Assembly: GCF_934371575.1 (NCBI RefSeq)
Contig: NZ_CAKRNY010000011.1
Location: forward strand, 1-64,000
Length of the DNA: 64,000 nt
Direction of reading: 5' to 3'
DNA from: an uncultured Blautia sp.
GTDB lineage: Bacteria > Bacillota > Clostridia > Lachnospirales > Lachnospiraceae
Both the position numbers and the translations under genes were made by a program. Shown piece after piece: positions 26,276 to 35,750 of the stretch (positions are counted from its first letter, which is position 1; each line of letters begins with the position of its first letter). The notes beneath the pieces were generated by a model, which saw only the letters and a program-made list of their open reading frames with translations, was not told the origin of the DNA and did no database searches.

Positions 26276-27826
26276 CTATAACATCGGTGCAAATAACCTT
26301 AAAATGCTCTGCATTGCACGTATTGCAATATTTCTTCCACGGCAGAATTCCAGAGATACCGGATTACAGTATTCCAGGGTATCGGTGAAATCCTGTTTAA
26401 TATCATATATTACCTTATTCTGGCAGATCCATACACCATCCTCAAAATGCAGATACAGACTCCGGTAATCCAGATTAATAGTTCCCACCACACTGATCTC
26501 ATCATCGCAGACAAAAGACTTGGCATGAAGAAATCCTGGCAGATACTCATAAATCTTTACCCCAGCCTCAAGCAGCTGCGCATAATAGGATTGTGTAAGA
26601 AGAAATACCAGCTTCTTGTCCGGAATACCCGGCGTCATCAGACGTACATCCACACCGCTTTTTGCCGCAAGACAGAGGGCTGTCATCATTTCATTGTCAA
26701 TTACAAGATATGGGGTGCAAATATACACATATTTTTTCGCACGGTTAATAATATTCAGATAAACATTCTCTCCTACCGTCTCGTCATCAAGAGGGGAATC
26801 GCAAAATGGCTGAATATACCCATCCCCTTCAAACGGCTTCGGATGCCACACATGGGGAAGGTATTCTTCAAGACTGCAATCCTGTCGGTTATTGGTGACT
26901 ACATTCCACATATGCAGAAACATGGCAGTCATATTCCAGACAGCCTCTCCCTTCAGCATAACAGCCGTATCCTTCCAGTGGCCAAAGCGCTCCTTCTGAT
27001 TGATGTACTCATCTGCCAGATTTACACCTCCGGTGAATCCCACATATCCGTCGATAATACAGAATTTGCGGTGATCACGGTTATTCTGGATAATGTTCAG
27101 AATAGGACGGAACGGATTAAATACCTGACACTTAATCCCCTTTTCCCTCAGTGTAAGATAATATTTATGAGGAAGTGTGGTAAGACAGCCCATATCATCA
27201 TAGATCAGGCGCACGTCCACTCCTTCCTTAACTTTCTTTTCCAAAATATCCAGAATGGTTCTCCACATTACACCATCATGGATAATAAAGTATTCAATAA
27301 AAATATAATGTTCTGCCTGTTCCAGTTCCTTCACCAGAACGGGGAACATATCATCTCCCACCTGAAAATACTCTGCTGTGGTATTTCCGTGGAGCGGATA
27401 TCCTGAATTCCGATATATATAATCCGACTGAATACAGGCAGATATATCTTCTGTCTTCAGCCGTTCATGGACTGCCGGATCTGTCTGCAGAAGGTTCGCA
27501 GATTTTTTCAGCATCTCATTGAAACGCTCCTGCATATAATTGGCAATTCTGGAATGCCCAAAGACAAGATACAGTACAAGGCCAAAAATAGGCAGACACA
27601 GGATCAGCATCGTCCAGGCTAATTTATACGAGGGGTTTAGTTTTCTGTTCACAATTTTCAGCACTACCAGAATGCTGATCACATCCAGAATAAAAGATAT
27701 GTATCTGGAATACCCTGCAAGACGAAAAAAAATAGTCAGCACCCAGCCAAGCTGAATCGCCATGGCAAATACCACGTAGAAAACCCTGTTAAACAAAAGC
27801 TGGGCAATTTTCTTCAGAATCATCAT
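26276..27826 (-). CDS. cls: Cardiolipin synthase
   Basis: A 516-residue phospholipase D-type enzyme that condenses two phosphatidylglycerols to cardiolipin. It has two N-terminal transmembrane helices (residues ~10-70) and two HKD motifs, DHRKFCIIDG and HAKSFVCDD. The length is normal. pgsA at 37082-37621 provides the phosphatidylglycerol precursor pathway. Confidence 0.95.
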   Translation of the reverse strand: MMILKKIAQLLFNRVFYVVFAMAIQLGWVLTIFFRLAGYSRYISFILDVISILVVLKIVNRKLNPSYKLAWTMLILCLPIFGLVLYLVFGHSRIANYMQERFNEMLKKSANLLQTDPAVHERLKTEDISACIQSDYIYRNSGYPLHGNTTAEYFQVGDDMFPVLVKELEQAEHYIFIEYFIIHDGVMWRTILDILEKKVKEGVDVRLIYDDMGCLTTLPHKYYLTLREKGIKCQVFNPFRPILNIIQNNRDHRKFCIIDGYVGFTGGVNLADEYINQKERFGHWKDTAVMLKGEAVWNMTAMFLHMWNVVTNNRQDCSLEEYLPHVWHPKPFEGDGYIQPFCDSPLDDETVGENVYLNIINRAKKYVYICTPYLVIDNEMMTALCLAAKSGVDVRLMTPGIPDKKLVFLLTQSYYAQLLEAGVKIYEYLPGFLHAKSFVCDDEISVVGTINLDYRSLYLHFEDGVWICQNKVIYDIKQDFTDTLEYCNPVSLEFCRGRNIAIRAMQSILRLFAPML

Positions 27827-27871
27827 AACTTTTTCTTTTCCCCTCCTTCACACACAACTTCCAATAGATTT

Positions 27872-27905
27872 AAAAATCCCTGACTGAATGCAGCCAGGGA
27901 TTTTT
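27872..27905 (-). terminator. Terminator of rpsU
   Basis: AAAAATCCCTG (27872-27882) pairs with CAGGGATTTTT (27895-27905) around a 12-nt loop. It lies 9 nt past the rpsU stop. Confidence 0.9.
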
Positions 27906-27913
27906 GCGCACAA

Positions 27914-28090
27914 TTAATTATATTTACGTTTTCTTGCGGCTTCAGATTTTTTCTTACGACGAACGCTTGGTTTCTCGTAATGCTCTCTTTTGCGGATTTC
28001 CTGCTGGATACCTGCTTTTGCACAGCTTCTCTTGAATCTGCGAAGAGCGCTATCTAAAGTCTCGTTTTCTTTTACGATAACGTTTGACAT
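27914..28090 (-). CDS. rpsU: 30S ribosomal protein S21
   Basis: A 58-residue basic protein with the S21 sequence [20 protein letters not shown] and a Lys/Arg-rich tail. It takes part in translation initiation on the 30S subunit. ATG 28090 is preceded by GGAGG and AGGTG. It is monocistronic, with its own promoter and terminator. Confidence 0.97.
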   Translation of the reverse strand: MSNVIVKENETLDSALRRFKRSCAKAGIQQEIRKREHYEKPSVRRKKKSEAARKRKYN

Positions 28091-28168
28091 AGACTCACAC
28101 CTAACCTCCCTCCAGTTGTAGATTGTGCTAAAATACAACTGTCTGGGTATTTTTCTTGCACGAACATT

Positions 28169-28198
28169 ATTATATATCATACACTCGGGGTTCGTCAA
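28169..28198 (-). promoter_or_regulatory. rpsU promoter
   Basis: TTGACG (28198-28193) and TATAAT (28174-28169) are 18 nt apart on the minus strand, about 80 nt before rpsU. Confidence 0.75.
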
Positions 28199-28273
28199 CA
28201 TCTTTTGGTTTAATTTTACAAAAAATTTTGACGAATTTTTCTCCCGCAGGAGTGTAAAATAAAACAAAACTTC

Positions 28274-28300
28274 TAGAGCCTTTTTCAAACACGCTCTAGT
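28274..28300 (-). terminator. alaS terminator built on a dispersed AGAGCGTGTTTGAAAAA motif
   Basis: CTAGAGC and GCTCTAG flank the motif and form a 7-bp stem, followed by a T-rich tract on the minus strand. The alaS stop codon TAG is inside the left arm. Related motifs occur at 17703, 50880 and 56102. Confidence 0.65.
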
Positions 28301-30935
28301 GGAGCTGTCCTTCCAGGATTCCGGCTGCTGCTTCGATTGCTTCGCCTGCCTTCTCCGGATTCTTTCCGCCTGCCTGAGCCATGTTCGGACGTCCACCGCC
28401 ACCGCCACCAACGATTGCAGCAACAGCTTTGATCAGGTTACCTGCATGTGCTCCTGCTTTCTGAGCAGAATCAGTAGCCATCGCAAGAAGGTTTACCTTG
28501 CCTTCGTTTACTGCTGCAAGGACAACAACACCCTCACCAAGCTTTTCTTTCAGCTGGTCACCAAGATCACGAAGTCCGTTCATGTCAACGCCTTCTACTT
28601 TAGCAGCAAGGAGTTTCACACCCTTCACTTCCACAACCTGGTTCATAACATCACCAAGAGCGCCCTGAGCCAGCTTGCTCTTCAGGGATTCATTCTCACT
28701 TGCGAGAGTCTTCACCTCACCCTGAAGATGTGCGATCTTCTCAACCATCTCAGAAGGATTTGTCTTAAGTGCCTTGGCAGCCTCGTGAAGAAGTGCCTCC
28801 TGTTTCTTATAGTATTCCAGAACGCCGTTTCCTGTCAGCGCCTCAATACGACGGACACCTGCAGCGATACCGGATTCAGATACGATCTTAAACAGCATGA
28901 TGGAGCTTGTATTTGCCACATGAGTACCACCGCAAAGCTCCTTGGAGAAATCGCCCATGGATACTACACGAACCTTCTGGGAATATTTCTCACCAAACAG
29001 TGCCATAGCGCCGGATTTCTTAGCTTCCTCAACATCCATAATATCTGTATGGACCTCAAGACCAGCCTGGATCTGCTCATTTACAATCTTCTCAACTTTC
29101 TCGATCTCCTCAGCTGTCATAGCTGTGAAATGAGCAAAGTCAAAGCGAAGTCTGTCAGCAGTTACAAGAGAACCTTTCTGCTCAACATGGGAACCAAGAA
29201 CCTCTTTCAGAGCTTTCTGAAGAAGATGTGTTGCACTGTGGTTCTTCTCAATATCTTTTCTTGCTGCTGTATTTACCTTCAGAGATACAGTCTCACCTTT
29301 GGAGATCATTCCGGATTCCATATGTCCTACATGGCCGAATTTGCCGCCGCGAAGCTTAATGGTGTCTTCTACAACAAATTTACCATTTGCAGTCTCGATC
29401 ACACCGGTGTCTCCAACCTGACCACCCATGGTTGCGTAGAAAGGTGTTTCCTCTACGAAAATAGTACCCTTCTGTCCTTCCATCAGGGAATCCACAATCT
29501 CAGTCTCTGTGGTAAGAACGGTGATCGGGGACTCAAAGGAAAGATGATCATATCCAACAAACTCTGTAGTAACAGAGGTGTCGATCTGGTCATATACAGT
29601 GGCGTCAGCTCCCATATAGTTGGTTACTTCACGGGAAGAACGTGCTTTCTCTCTCTGCTCATCCATAGCAGCCTTAAAGCCTTCCTCATCAATCTCGTAA
29701 CCTTTTTCCTCAAGGATCTCTTTTGTCAGATCAAGAGGGAATCCATAAGTATCATATAATTTAAATGCATTCTCTCCGGAAAGAGTCTTCTCTCCGGCTG
29801 CATTCATAGCCTCTTCCATATCAGCCAGGATACGAAGTCCCTGGTCAATGGTCTTACCAAACTGGTTCTCCTCGTTGGTGAGAACGTTGAAAATAAATTC
29901 TTTCTTCTCTTCCAGCTCCGGATATCCATCTTTGGAACCGTCAATTACTTCCGCACTTAAAGTAGCAAGGAAGTTGCCCTGGATTCCCAGAAGTCTTCCA
30001 TGTCTTGCCGCACGACGGATCAGACGGCGAAGTACATAGCCACGTCCCTCGTTTGTAGGCATGATACCATCGGAAATCATAAATGTAGCAGAACGAATAT
30101 GATCTGTGATCAGACGAATGGAAACATCGTCCTCATGATGCACACCGTACTCCTTGCCGGAAATCTTACTTACCAGATTACGAAGTGAGCAGATGGTATC
30201 TACATCAAAAATGGAATCTACATCCTGAACAACAACTGCCAGACGCTCAAGTCCCATACCGGTATCAATATTCTTCTGCTTCAGGGTTGTGTAATTGCCG
30301 TTCCCGTCATTCTCAAACTGAGTAAATACGTTATTCCATACTTCCATATAACGGTCACAGTCACAGCCTACAGTACAGCCAGGCTTGCCGCAGCCATACT
30401 TCTCGCCACGGTCGTAGTAAATCTCAGAACATGGACCACAAGGACCTGCGCCATGCTCCCAGAAGTTATCCTCTTTACCGAATTTAAAAATACGCTCTGC
30501 CGGAATTCCGATCTCTTTATTCCAGATATCAAAAGCCTCATCATCCTCCAGATATACAGACGGATAGAGACGCTCTGCATCCAGACCAACTACCTCTGTC
30601 AGGAATTCCCAGGACCAGTGAATAGCCTCTCTTTTAAAGTAATCTCCAAAAGAAAAGTTTCCAAGCATTTCAAAAAATGTACCGTGACGCGCAGTCTTAC
30701 CTACATTCTCAATATCACCTGTACGAATACATTTCTGACATGTACTCACTCTTGTACGCGGTGGTTTCTCTGCTCCTGTAAAATATGGTTTCAGTGGTGT
30801 CATTCCTGCATTGATCAGCAGGACACTTTTATCGCCCTGCGGCACCAATGGAAAGCTTTTCAGAACAAGATGTCCTTTGCTTTCCATGAAATCCAGAAAC
30901 ATTTTTCGAAGTTCATTTACTCCGTATTTCTTCAT
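28296..30935 (-). CDS. alaS: Alanyl-tRNA synthetase
   Basis: An 879-residue class II synthetase. It has the catalytic domain with motif 3 [18 protein letters not shown], the editing domain with [11 protein letters not shown] and CGGTH (zinc ligands), and the C-Ala domain with a glycine-rich [12 protein letters not shown] 30935 is chosen because AGGAGGAG lies 7 nt upstream. It has its own promoter in the 93-nt gap after tyrS. Confidence 0.98.
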   Translation of the reverse strand: MKKYGVNELRKMFLDFMESKGHLVLKSFPLVPQGDKSVLLINAGMTPLKPYFTGAEKPPRTRVSTCQKCIRTGDIENVGKTARHGTFFEMLGNFSFGDYFKREAIHWSWEFLTEVVGLDAERLYPSVYLEDDEAFDIWNKEIGIPAERIFKFGKEDNFWEHGAGPCGPCSEIYYDRGEKYGCGKPGCTVGCDCDRYMEVWNNVFTQFENDGNGNYTTLKQKNIDTGMGLERLAVVVQDVDSIFDVDTICSLRNLVSKISGKEYGVHHEDDVSIRLITDHIRSATFMISDGIMPTNEGRGYVLRRLIRRAARHGRLLGIQGNFLATLSAEVIDGSKDGYPELEEKKEFIFNVLTNEENQFGKTIDQGLRILADMEEAMNAAGEKTLSGENAFKLYDTYGFPLDLTKEILEEKGYEIDEEGFKAAMDEQREKARSSREVTNYMGADATVYDQIDTSVTTEFVGYDHLSFESPITVLTTETEIVDSLMEGQKGTIFVEETPFYATMGGQVGDTGVIETANGKFVVEDTIKLRGGKFGHVGHMESGMISKGETVSLKVNTAARKDIEKNHSATHLLQKALKEVLGSHVEQKGSLVTADRLRFDFAHFTAMTAEEIEKVEKIVNEQIQAGLEVHTDIMDVEEAKKSGAMALFGEKYSQKVRVVSMGDFSKELCGGTHVANTSSIMLFKIVSESGIAAGVRRIEALTGNGVLEYYKKQEALLHEAAKALKTNPSEMVEKIAHLQGEVKTLASENESLKSKLAQGALGDVMNQVVEVKGVKLLAAKVEGVDMNGLRDLGDQLKEKLGEGVVVLAAVNEGKVNLLAMATDSAQKAGAHAGNLIKAVAAIVGGGGGGRPNMAQAGGKNPEKAGEAIEAAAGILEGQLH

Positions 30936-30997
30936 TTCAATTCTCCTCCTACGCAATAAAGAAGTGCATTCCCAGAAGGAATACTTGCATGTGTTAT

Positions 30998-31026
30998 ATG
31001 ATAGCATATATCTTTATTACGGTCAA
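30998..31026 (-). promoter_or_regulatory. alaS promoter
   Basis: TTGACC (31026-31021) and TATCAT (31003-30998) are 17 nt apart on the minus strand, directly after the tyrS stop. Confidence 0.7.
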
Positions 31027-31028
31027 AA

Positions 31029-32258
31029 TTATTTTGCAAATACTTTATTAAATTTCTTCTTTCCTCTTTTAAGGACAACACCGTCACCTGTAAGAGCATC
31101 TTTGGAAAGTACATGTTTAATATCCATCACTTTCTCACCGTCAACGGAAACGCCGCCCTGCTCAATTGCTCTTCTTCCCTCGGAACGGGTAGTTACAAGA
31201 GCTGATTTAACAAGAAGGCTGATCAGGTCGATGTTGCCTTCTCCGTCAAAATCCTCTGCTGTAAGCTCTGTAGTCGGCATATGCTCTGTATCTGCTCCGC
31301 CTGCAAAAAGAGCCTTGGCACCTGCCTCTGCTTTCTTTGCTTCCTCTGTTCCATGAACAAGCTCAGTCAAATGGAATGCAAGAATCTCTTTTGCCTTGTT
31401 CAGCTGGCTGCCCTCCCATTTCTCCATCTCTTCAATCTCTTCAAGAGGAAGGAATGTGAGAAGCTTCATACATTTGATAACATCTGCATCGTCTACATTT
31501 CTCCAGTACTGGTAGAAATCAAATGGAGAGGTCTTATTCGGATCCAGCCATACAGCTCCAGACTGTGTTTTACCCATTTTCTTGCCCTCAGAGTTAAGAA
31601 GAAGGGTGATGGTCATAGCGTAAGCATCTTTTCCAAGCTTACGACGGATCAGCTCAGTACCGCCAAGCATGTTGCTCCACTGGTCATCGCCGCCGAACTG
31701 CATGTTGCAGCCGTATTTCTGGTACAGCATGTAGAAGTCATAGCTCTGCATGATCATGTAGTTAAACTCCAGGAAGCTTAAGCCTCTCTCCATACGCTGC
31801 TTGTAGCACTCTGCTGTAAGCATACGGTTAACGGAAAAGTGAGCTCCAACCTCACGTAAAAGTTCCACATAATTCAGGTTCATCAGCCACTCTGCATTAT
31901 TTACCATAAGTGCTTTATCATCGGAAAAATCAATAAAACGCTCCATCTGTTTCTTAAAGCAGTCGATATTGTGCTGAATGGTCTCCTTCGTCAGCATCTG
32001 GCGCATATCGGTTCTTCCTGAAGGGTCACCGATCATACCGGTTCCACCGCCAAGAAGAGCGATTGGTCTGTTTCCCGCCATCTGCAGACGTTTCATCAGG
32101 CAAAGTGCCATGAAATGTCCTACATGAAGGCTGTCTGCAGTAGGATCAAATCCGATATAGAAAGTAGCCTTTCCGTTATTTACCATCTCTTTAATCTCAT
32201 CTTCATCTGTCACCTGGGCGATCAGACCTCTGGCTTTCAGTTCTTCCCAAACTGTCAT
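31029..32258 (-). CDS. tyrS: Tyrosyl-tRNA synthetase
   Basis: A 409-residue class I synthetase. It has the HIGH-type motif HVGHFMAL, the KMSKS-type motif KMGKTQSG and a C-terminal S4 domain (residues ~345-405). It is controlled by the T-box leader upstream. An AGGAGG Shine-Dalgarno precedes the ATG. Confidence 0.98.
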   Translation of the reverse strand: MTVWEELKARGLIAQVTDEDEIKEMVNNGKATFYIGFDPTADSLHVGHFMALCLMKRLQMAGNRPIALLGGGTGMIGDPSGRTDMRQMLTKETIQHNIDCFKKQMERFIDFSDDKALMVNNAEWLMNLNYVELLREVGAHFSVNRMLTAECYKQRMERGLSFLEFNYMIMQSYDFYMLYQKYGCNMQFGGDDQWSNMLGGTELIRRKLGKDAYAMTITLLLNSEGKKMGKTQSGAVWLDPNKTSPFDFYQYWRNVDDADVIKCMKLLTFLPLEEIEEMEKWEGSQLNKAKEILAFHLTELVHGTEEAKKAEAGAKALFAGGADTEHMPTTELTAEDFDGEGNIDLISLLVKSALVTTRSEGRRAIEQGGVSVDGEKVMDIKHVLSKDALTGDGVVLKRGKKKFNKVFAK

Positions 32259-32292
32259 TTTGAATTCCTCCTGTAAATAAGTAAATAGAACA

Positions 32293-32310
32293 AAGCGGAC
32301 AAGTCCGCTT
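32293..32310. repeat. Short hairpin repeat in the tyrS leader
   Basis: AAGCGGAC-AA-GTCCGCTT. A near-identical copy (one base different) lies at 45990-46007, also just upstream of a ribosome binding site on the minus strand. Two more hairpins, GCGC/GCGC and CCCTCAAAGCTTGAGGG, sit between this site and the T-box terminator. Confidence 0.5.
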
Positions 32311-32368
32311 CAAACTCCTTAAATCCCTCAAGCTTTGAGGGACTTGTTGCGCTTTGCGCGCCAGTTCC

Positions 32369-32675
32369 AAAAAAAGCCCGGTTCTCATGTCCCTTTAGGA
32401 CGAGAACCGGGTCCCGCGTTACCACCTAAATTCACAGAAAGCTCGCACTTCCTGCCTCGATAAGTGACCATCCCGAAATAATGCTCCGAAACTATCACCC
32501 CGGCATGATAACGTATGCCACTCCGTTACAGCCTACTAAATCCTGAAGAATCGTTCGGTGTAAAGCTCCGGGATGTATTCACAATGGATTCTGCATGCGC
32601 CTCTCACCTGCCGGCAACTCTCTGTGTGCTCTTCCCAAGGCTACTTGTTCCCTTCAACGCCTTTCTCATTTAATA
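32369..32675 (-). promoter_or_regulatory. Tyrosine T-box riboswitch
   Basis: The leader has the T-box core GGTGGTAACGCGGGA (32425-32411 on the minus strand). It is followed by a strong terminator, CCCGGTTCTCGTCC... paired with ...ATGAGAACCGGGC, then TTTTTTT. The specifier loop shows GTGAATACATCC with the Tyr codon UAC (32577-32575). Uncharged tRNA-Tyr would stabilise the antiterminator and switch on tyrS. Confidence 0.93.
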
Positions 32676-32681
32676 CTTGCA

Positions 32682-32710
32682 AGTATACAAAGTCATCCTG
32701 TTTTTGTCAA
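32682..32710 (-). promoter_or_regulatory. tyrS promoter
   Basis: TTGACA (32710-32705) and TATACT (32687-32682) are 17 nt apart on the minus strand, just upstream of the T-box. Confidence 0.88.
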
Positions 32711-32785
32711 GGAATTTAGCTTTATAATTCAACAACTTACCGTAATAAAGTTTTCCCTGTTCCAGTCTTCATTCCCACTTATGGT

Positions 32786-34159
32786 TTACACCCAGTCTAC
32801 AAAAAAGGTATGTCCCTTATAAGTCTCATATACAACTTTCTTAAAGTTCAGTGACTGATTCCAGAATGCAGAAGTCATCATAAAATATTTGTATTTGAAA
32901 TCCTTTGTTTTCATGCCGCTGACAGTTCGTGGAGTACCGTTTGCCAGATATGCCGAAAAACTGTTAAGAGCCTGCTGTGCTGCCGCATAAGCACTTTCCC
33001 TGTCTTCGAACACACCATTAAGGCGCTTCTGAAGAGAACCATTTGTTACAACAGAATACTGGGCAAACTTCGTGGAGCCTTCATAAATCACGTAACGGAC
33101 ACTGGATGGGAAATCCTCATCAAGAGTACGGTTTAGAATGCAAAGTGCGACTGCCTTCATCCCTTCAATCCCCTGATCTCCAGCCTCTGATTCACACAAT
33201 GCAGCCAGAATATCCAGATCTGATTTGGTTCCATCTGCTACGCCCGGATGGGTTTTAAACTGATTCATAATAGTAAAATTGCGTCCATGCTTTCCATCAA
33301 ACCAGGTGAAAACAGTACTGCTGTTATTTCCGTTGCTGCTGTTTGTTTTCTCCGATGCAACTCCCTTTGCATCAAAGGTGTAAGTTTTTCCACCAAGAGT
33401 TGCTGTGGTATTCATATACATAACACCGCTGGAACTGAAATAATAGCTTTTTCCATCCAGCTTCAGCCAGCCGGTATGTGCCTTACCATCGGAAGGACTG
33501 AAATAATAATGCTTCGACCCAACTGTTCCGAAGCCCTTCTGGTATCGTATTCCGCTGCTCTTTGTAAAGTAATAAATGCTTCCGCCCACTGTCTTAAGTC
33601 CCGTAGCCATATATCCGGTACCAGGATCAAAATAGCGGGTATTTTTCTTGGAATCTGTAAACCATCCGGTCAGCATAACACCATTACTCTTAAAATACCG
33701 CTTCTCCCCTTTGCTGTTCTTAAGCCAGCCCTTCACCATAGCTCCGGATCCGCTGGTAAAATAATACTTCTTGCCTTTTAATGTCAGCCAGCCACGGACC
33801 ATTTTACCATTCGATGGTTTAAAGTATCTGGTAACAGTTTTGCTTTTCAAAAAGCCGGTAACCATCACACCTTTTCCCTTTGTAAAGTAGCGGATATTTT
33901 TGCCTTTGCTGTCCTTTTGCCAGCCTTTAAGCTGAACTCCGGTCTTTTTGTTAAAATAGTATTTCTTACCATTCAGAGTCAGCCAGCCTTTCTTCTTAGC
34001 ACCGCTGGATGTTATGTAGTAAGTCTTGCCATTTATGGTTCTGAACCCTGCCTTCGCAGCCTGAACATCCTTCGTCAGCACAGGTGTAAACAGCAAAGCC
34101 AGCACAATAAGCAGTCCCAGACAAAATACTCTGCGTTCTCTTCTTATTTCTCTTTTCAT
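32786..34159 (-). CDS. Secreted cell-wall hydrolase with cell-wall-binding repeats and a SleB-like domain
   Basis: A 457-residue protein. The signal peptide (LGLLIVLALLFTPVLT) is followed by about a dozen ~20-residue choline-binding-type repeats (G-W-L-x-x-x-G-K-x-Y-Y-F pattern) to about residue 290. A C-terminal Hydrolase_2/SleB-like domain then has ALCESEAGDQGIEGMKAV, where the first Glu is the catalytic candidate. SleB-type enzymes cleave spore cortex or vegetative peptidoglycan. ATG 34159 is preferred because AAAGGGA precedes it; the upstream 58 codons in frame are unlikely to be translated. Confidence 0.9.
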   Translation of the reverse strand: MKREIRRERRVFCLGLLIVLALLFTPVLTKDVQAAKAGFRTINGKTYYITSSGAKKKGWLTLNGKKYYFNKKTGVQLKGWQKDSKGKNIRYFTKGKGVMVTGFLKSKTVTRYFKPSNGKMVRGWLTLKGKKYYFTSGSGAMVKGWLKNSKGEKRYFKSNGVMLTGWFTDSKKNTRYFDPGTGYMATGLKTVGGSIYYFTKSSGIRYQKGFGTVGSKHYYFSPSDGKAHTGWLKLDGKSYYFSSSGVMYMNTTATLGGKTYTFDAKGVASEKTNSSNGNNSSTVFTWFDGKHGRNFTIMNQFKTHPGVADGTKSDLDILAALCESEAGDQGIEGMKAVALCILNRTLDEDFPSSVRYVIYEGSTKFAQYSVVTNGSLQKRLNGVFEDRESAYAAAQQALNSFSAYLANGTPRTVSGMKTKDFKYKYFMMTSAFWNQSLNFKKVVYETYKGHTFFVDWV

Positions 34160-34276
34160 ACATTTTCCCTTTCCAAAAGGAACATAGCCCTGGCACCCCC
34201 AGAAAAACCGTCCTTGTTTTGTCAAAAAATATGTCGAATTAGTTTCAAAGATTACAGAATTATTACATTTTAGTTT

Positions 34277-34305
34277 ATTATATCGAAATTGCTCTTTTCT
34301 GTCAA
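34277..34305 (-). promoter_or_regulatory. Consensus promoter of the wall-hydrolase gene
   Basis: TTGACA (34305-34300) and TATAAT (34282-34277) are 17 nt apart on the minus strand. It leaves a ~110-nt leader with no recognised riboswitch. Confidence 0.85.
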
Positions 34306-34372
34306 CTGCTTTGTCACACCAGCCCTGTCCCATCCATATGATGAACTGTAAACATTTTCTGGAGGTAACAGC

Positions 34373-34666
34373 ATGAGTGACTTAGCTGCTACAAATTGTG
34401 GATGCGGTGACGACAGAACCGGTTGTGGTTGCGGTAACTGTGGTTGCAGCAATAATTGCGGATGTGACAATGGATGTGGGCTTTCCTTTGGAAACAACAC
34501 CTGCGGATGCAACATTCTCTGGATCATCATTCTCCTTTGCTGCTGCGGCAACGGTAATGGAATCGGATGCGGTAACAGCTGTGGAAACGGAACTGGTGAC
34601 AGCTGCTGGATCATCATCATCCTTCTCCTTCTCTGCGGTGGATGTGGAAACGGCTGCGGATGCTGA
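34373..34666 (+). CDS. Very Cys/Gly-rich small protein (chorion-like, high-cysteine)
   Basis: A 97-residue protein with 21 Cys and 24 Gly by my count. Repeated GCGNCGCSNNCGC-like units alternate with two hydrophobic blocks, WIIILL followed by three Cys, and WIIIILLLLC. GGAGG lies 9 nt before the ATG, and a terminator follows. Similar high-cysteine proteins occur in Lachnospiraceae without a known role. A structural disulfide-linked role, for example in spore or cell surface layers, is an inference. ORFs on the opposite strand here are shadows of the repeated codons. Confidence 0.85.
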   Translation: MSDLAATNCGCGDDRTGCGCGNCGCSNNCGCDNGCGLSFGNNTCGCNILWIIILLCCCGNGNGIGCGNSCGNGTGDSCWIIIILLLLCGGCGNGCGC

Positions 34667-34684
34667 TGTAAAAATCTCAAACCG

Positions 34685-34713
34685 AAAAAAAGCCTGCACT
34701 GCCAGGCTTTTTT
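34685..34713 (+). terminator. Bidirectional terminator between the Cys-rich gene and a small convergent gene
   Basis: GCCTG/CAGGC stem flanked by A-run and T-run on both sides, so it works in both directions. Confidence 0.85.
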
Positions 34714-34731
34714 CCGGTACAAATAACATTA

Positions 34732-34905
34732 TTATTTTTCAGTTTTACAGTTCGTCTCATTTCTTCTGCACTTCTGACAATACTCTTCTTCTGGCGCAGC
34801 ACCTGTATTATTTTCCTGTCTCTTTTGCTTTTTCCGCACACATTCCAGATCCAGTTCATAAATTGCAGTGCCATCTATAATCAGCTTTTCATTTTTTCTT
34901 TCCAT
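34732..34905 (-). CDS. Small hypothetical protein with clustered cysteines
   Basis: A 57-residue charged protein, not recognised. The N-terminus has KLIIDGTAIYELDLEC and the C-terminal tail has YCQKCRRNETNC, a possible metal-binding CxxC. GGAGGGG lies 4 nt before the ATG. It converges on the Cys-rich gene and shares its terminator. The good ribosome binding site and placement support translation. Confidence 0.6.
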   Translation of the reverse strand: MERKNEKLIIDGTAIYELDLECVRKKQKRQENNTGAAPEEEYCQKCRRNETNCKTEK

Positions 34906-34937
34906 CTTACCCCTCCGTTTTTCAGACAGATTATATG

Positions 34938-35015
34938 ATATGAGTGTCAAAAGGTCTTTTGACACTCATTTGATACCCGGATTGCTACGCAGCTGCGCTG
35001 GTATCATAATATACA
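34938..35015. repeat. Two-hairpin interspersed repeat, copy 2
   Basis: A perfect hairpin (ATGAGTGTCAAAAG with CTTTTGACACTCAT) is followed by a second, TGATACC...GGTATCA, enclosing GGATTGCTACGCAGCTGCGC. It is related to 4193-4275 in order and core words. Confidence 0.6.
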
Positions 35016-35081
35016 ATATGTCAAATCACTCATTCTCGTCATATTTTATTAGTAAAAACATAGATTTAAAAAGGGATTCTT

Positions 35082-35462
35082 ATGGAGCAGGAATATATTG
35101 CACAAACCCCGCTTGACCAGATGGTAAGCACTGACCAGCAGCAGCTTTTAAAAGCACTGATCCCCTATTTTTCCCCCAGACAGCAGCAGCTTCTTTCTGT
35201 ATTTGCAAAAGCGAAGGAGCTTTCAAATACGGTAGCTCTTTTTTCCGGGGCTCCGGCCACCATGCACATACAGGCCATGTCAGTACCCGCCCAGCCTCTC
35301 GATATTTTGAACGATCTGCGTCGGTACTGTTTTGGGAATACAGGAAAAATGCTGGATCAGATTGCCAATATGATGACAATGGCTGAAATGATAAAGGTGA
35401 TGAATGCGGCTTCTCCGGAAGGAACTTGCGAAGATTCAGAAAAAGATTCAGAAAAGGAGTGA
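35082..35462 (+). CDS. Conserved-looking small protein of unknown function, gene 1 of a pair
   Basis: A 126-residue protein, not recognised. It is Gln- and Leu-rich (TDQQQLLKALIPYFSPRQQQ), predicted helical, with a Met-rich segment MLDQIANMMTMAEMIKVMN and an acidic tail. No signal peptide or membrane helix is seen. AAAAGGGA precedes the ATG. It overlaps nothing and is followed 6 nt later by the next gene. Confidence 0.75.
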   Translation: MEQEYIAQTPLDQMVSTDQQQLLKALIPYFSPRQQQLLSVFAKAKELSNTVALFSGAPATMHIQAMSVPAQPLDILNDLRRYCFGNTGKMLDQIANMMTMAEMIKVMNAASPEGTCEDSEKDSEKE

Positions 35463-35468
35463 TCTTAT

Positions 35469-35741
35469 ATGACTGAAAACTGGCAGGATCATCCAAAGCT
35501 TGCAGGTATGGACAAAAGCAAGCTTGAACTGCTCCGGCAAATGGCGCAGCAGGGAGCAGGAAAATCTCCTTCAGACCTGCTGCCATTTCTTATGAATGCA
35601 GCCTCTCAGGGAAAAAATGCCGGACTGAGTTTTAACAGTAACGAGATCAATACCATCATTGAAGTGTTGAAAACGGGAAAAAGCCCGCAGGAACAGGCAA
35701 AGCTGGATAAGGTGGTTCAACTGATGAGAATGATAAAATAA
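35469..35741 (+). CDS. Small helical protein of unknown function, gene 2 of a pair
   Basis: A 90-residue protein, not recognised. It has alternating Lys/Leu/Met/Gln content (KLELLRQMAQQGAGKSP, LDKVVQLMRMIK), is helical and lacks a signal peptide. Its start is 6 nt after the first gene's stop with AAAGGAG before it, so the two are co-translated and probably partners. Confidence 0.75.
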   Translation: MTENWQDHPKLAGMDKSKLELLRQMAQQGAGKSPSDLLPFLMNAASQGKNAGLSFNSNEINTIIEVLKTGKSPQEQAKLDKVVQLMRMIK

Positions 35742-35750
35742 CTCTATGGT

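Noticed and set aside
28299..29759. 486-codon open frame on the plus strand opposite alaS
   Set aside because: It is a shadow of alaS codon usage, with no ribosome binding site and a composition (Cys/His/Leu-rich) typical of antisense frames.
34160..34270. Possible c-di-GMP riboswitch in the wall-hydrolase leader
   Set aside because: The leader lacks the conserved GEMM core; only short G- and A-rich words are shared.
34382..34880. Open frames opposite and overlapping the Cys-rich gene, rich in Pro/Gln/Ser or Ala/Thr/Val
   Set aside because: They mirror the GGN/TGY repeats of the real gene and lack ribosome binding sites.
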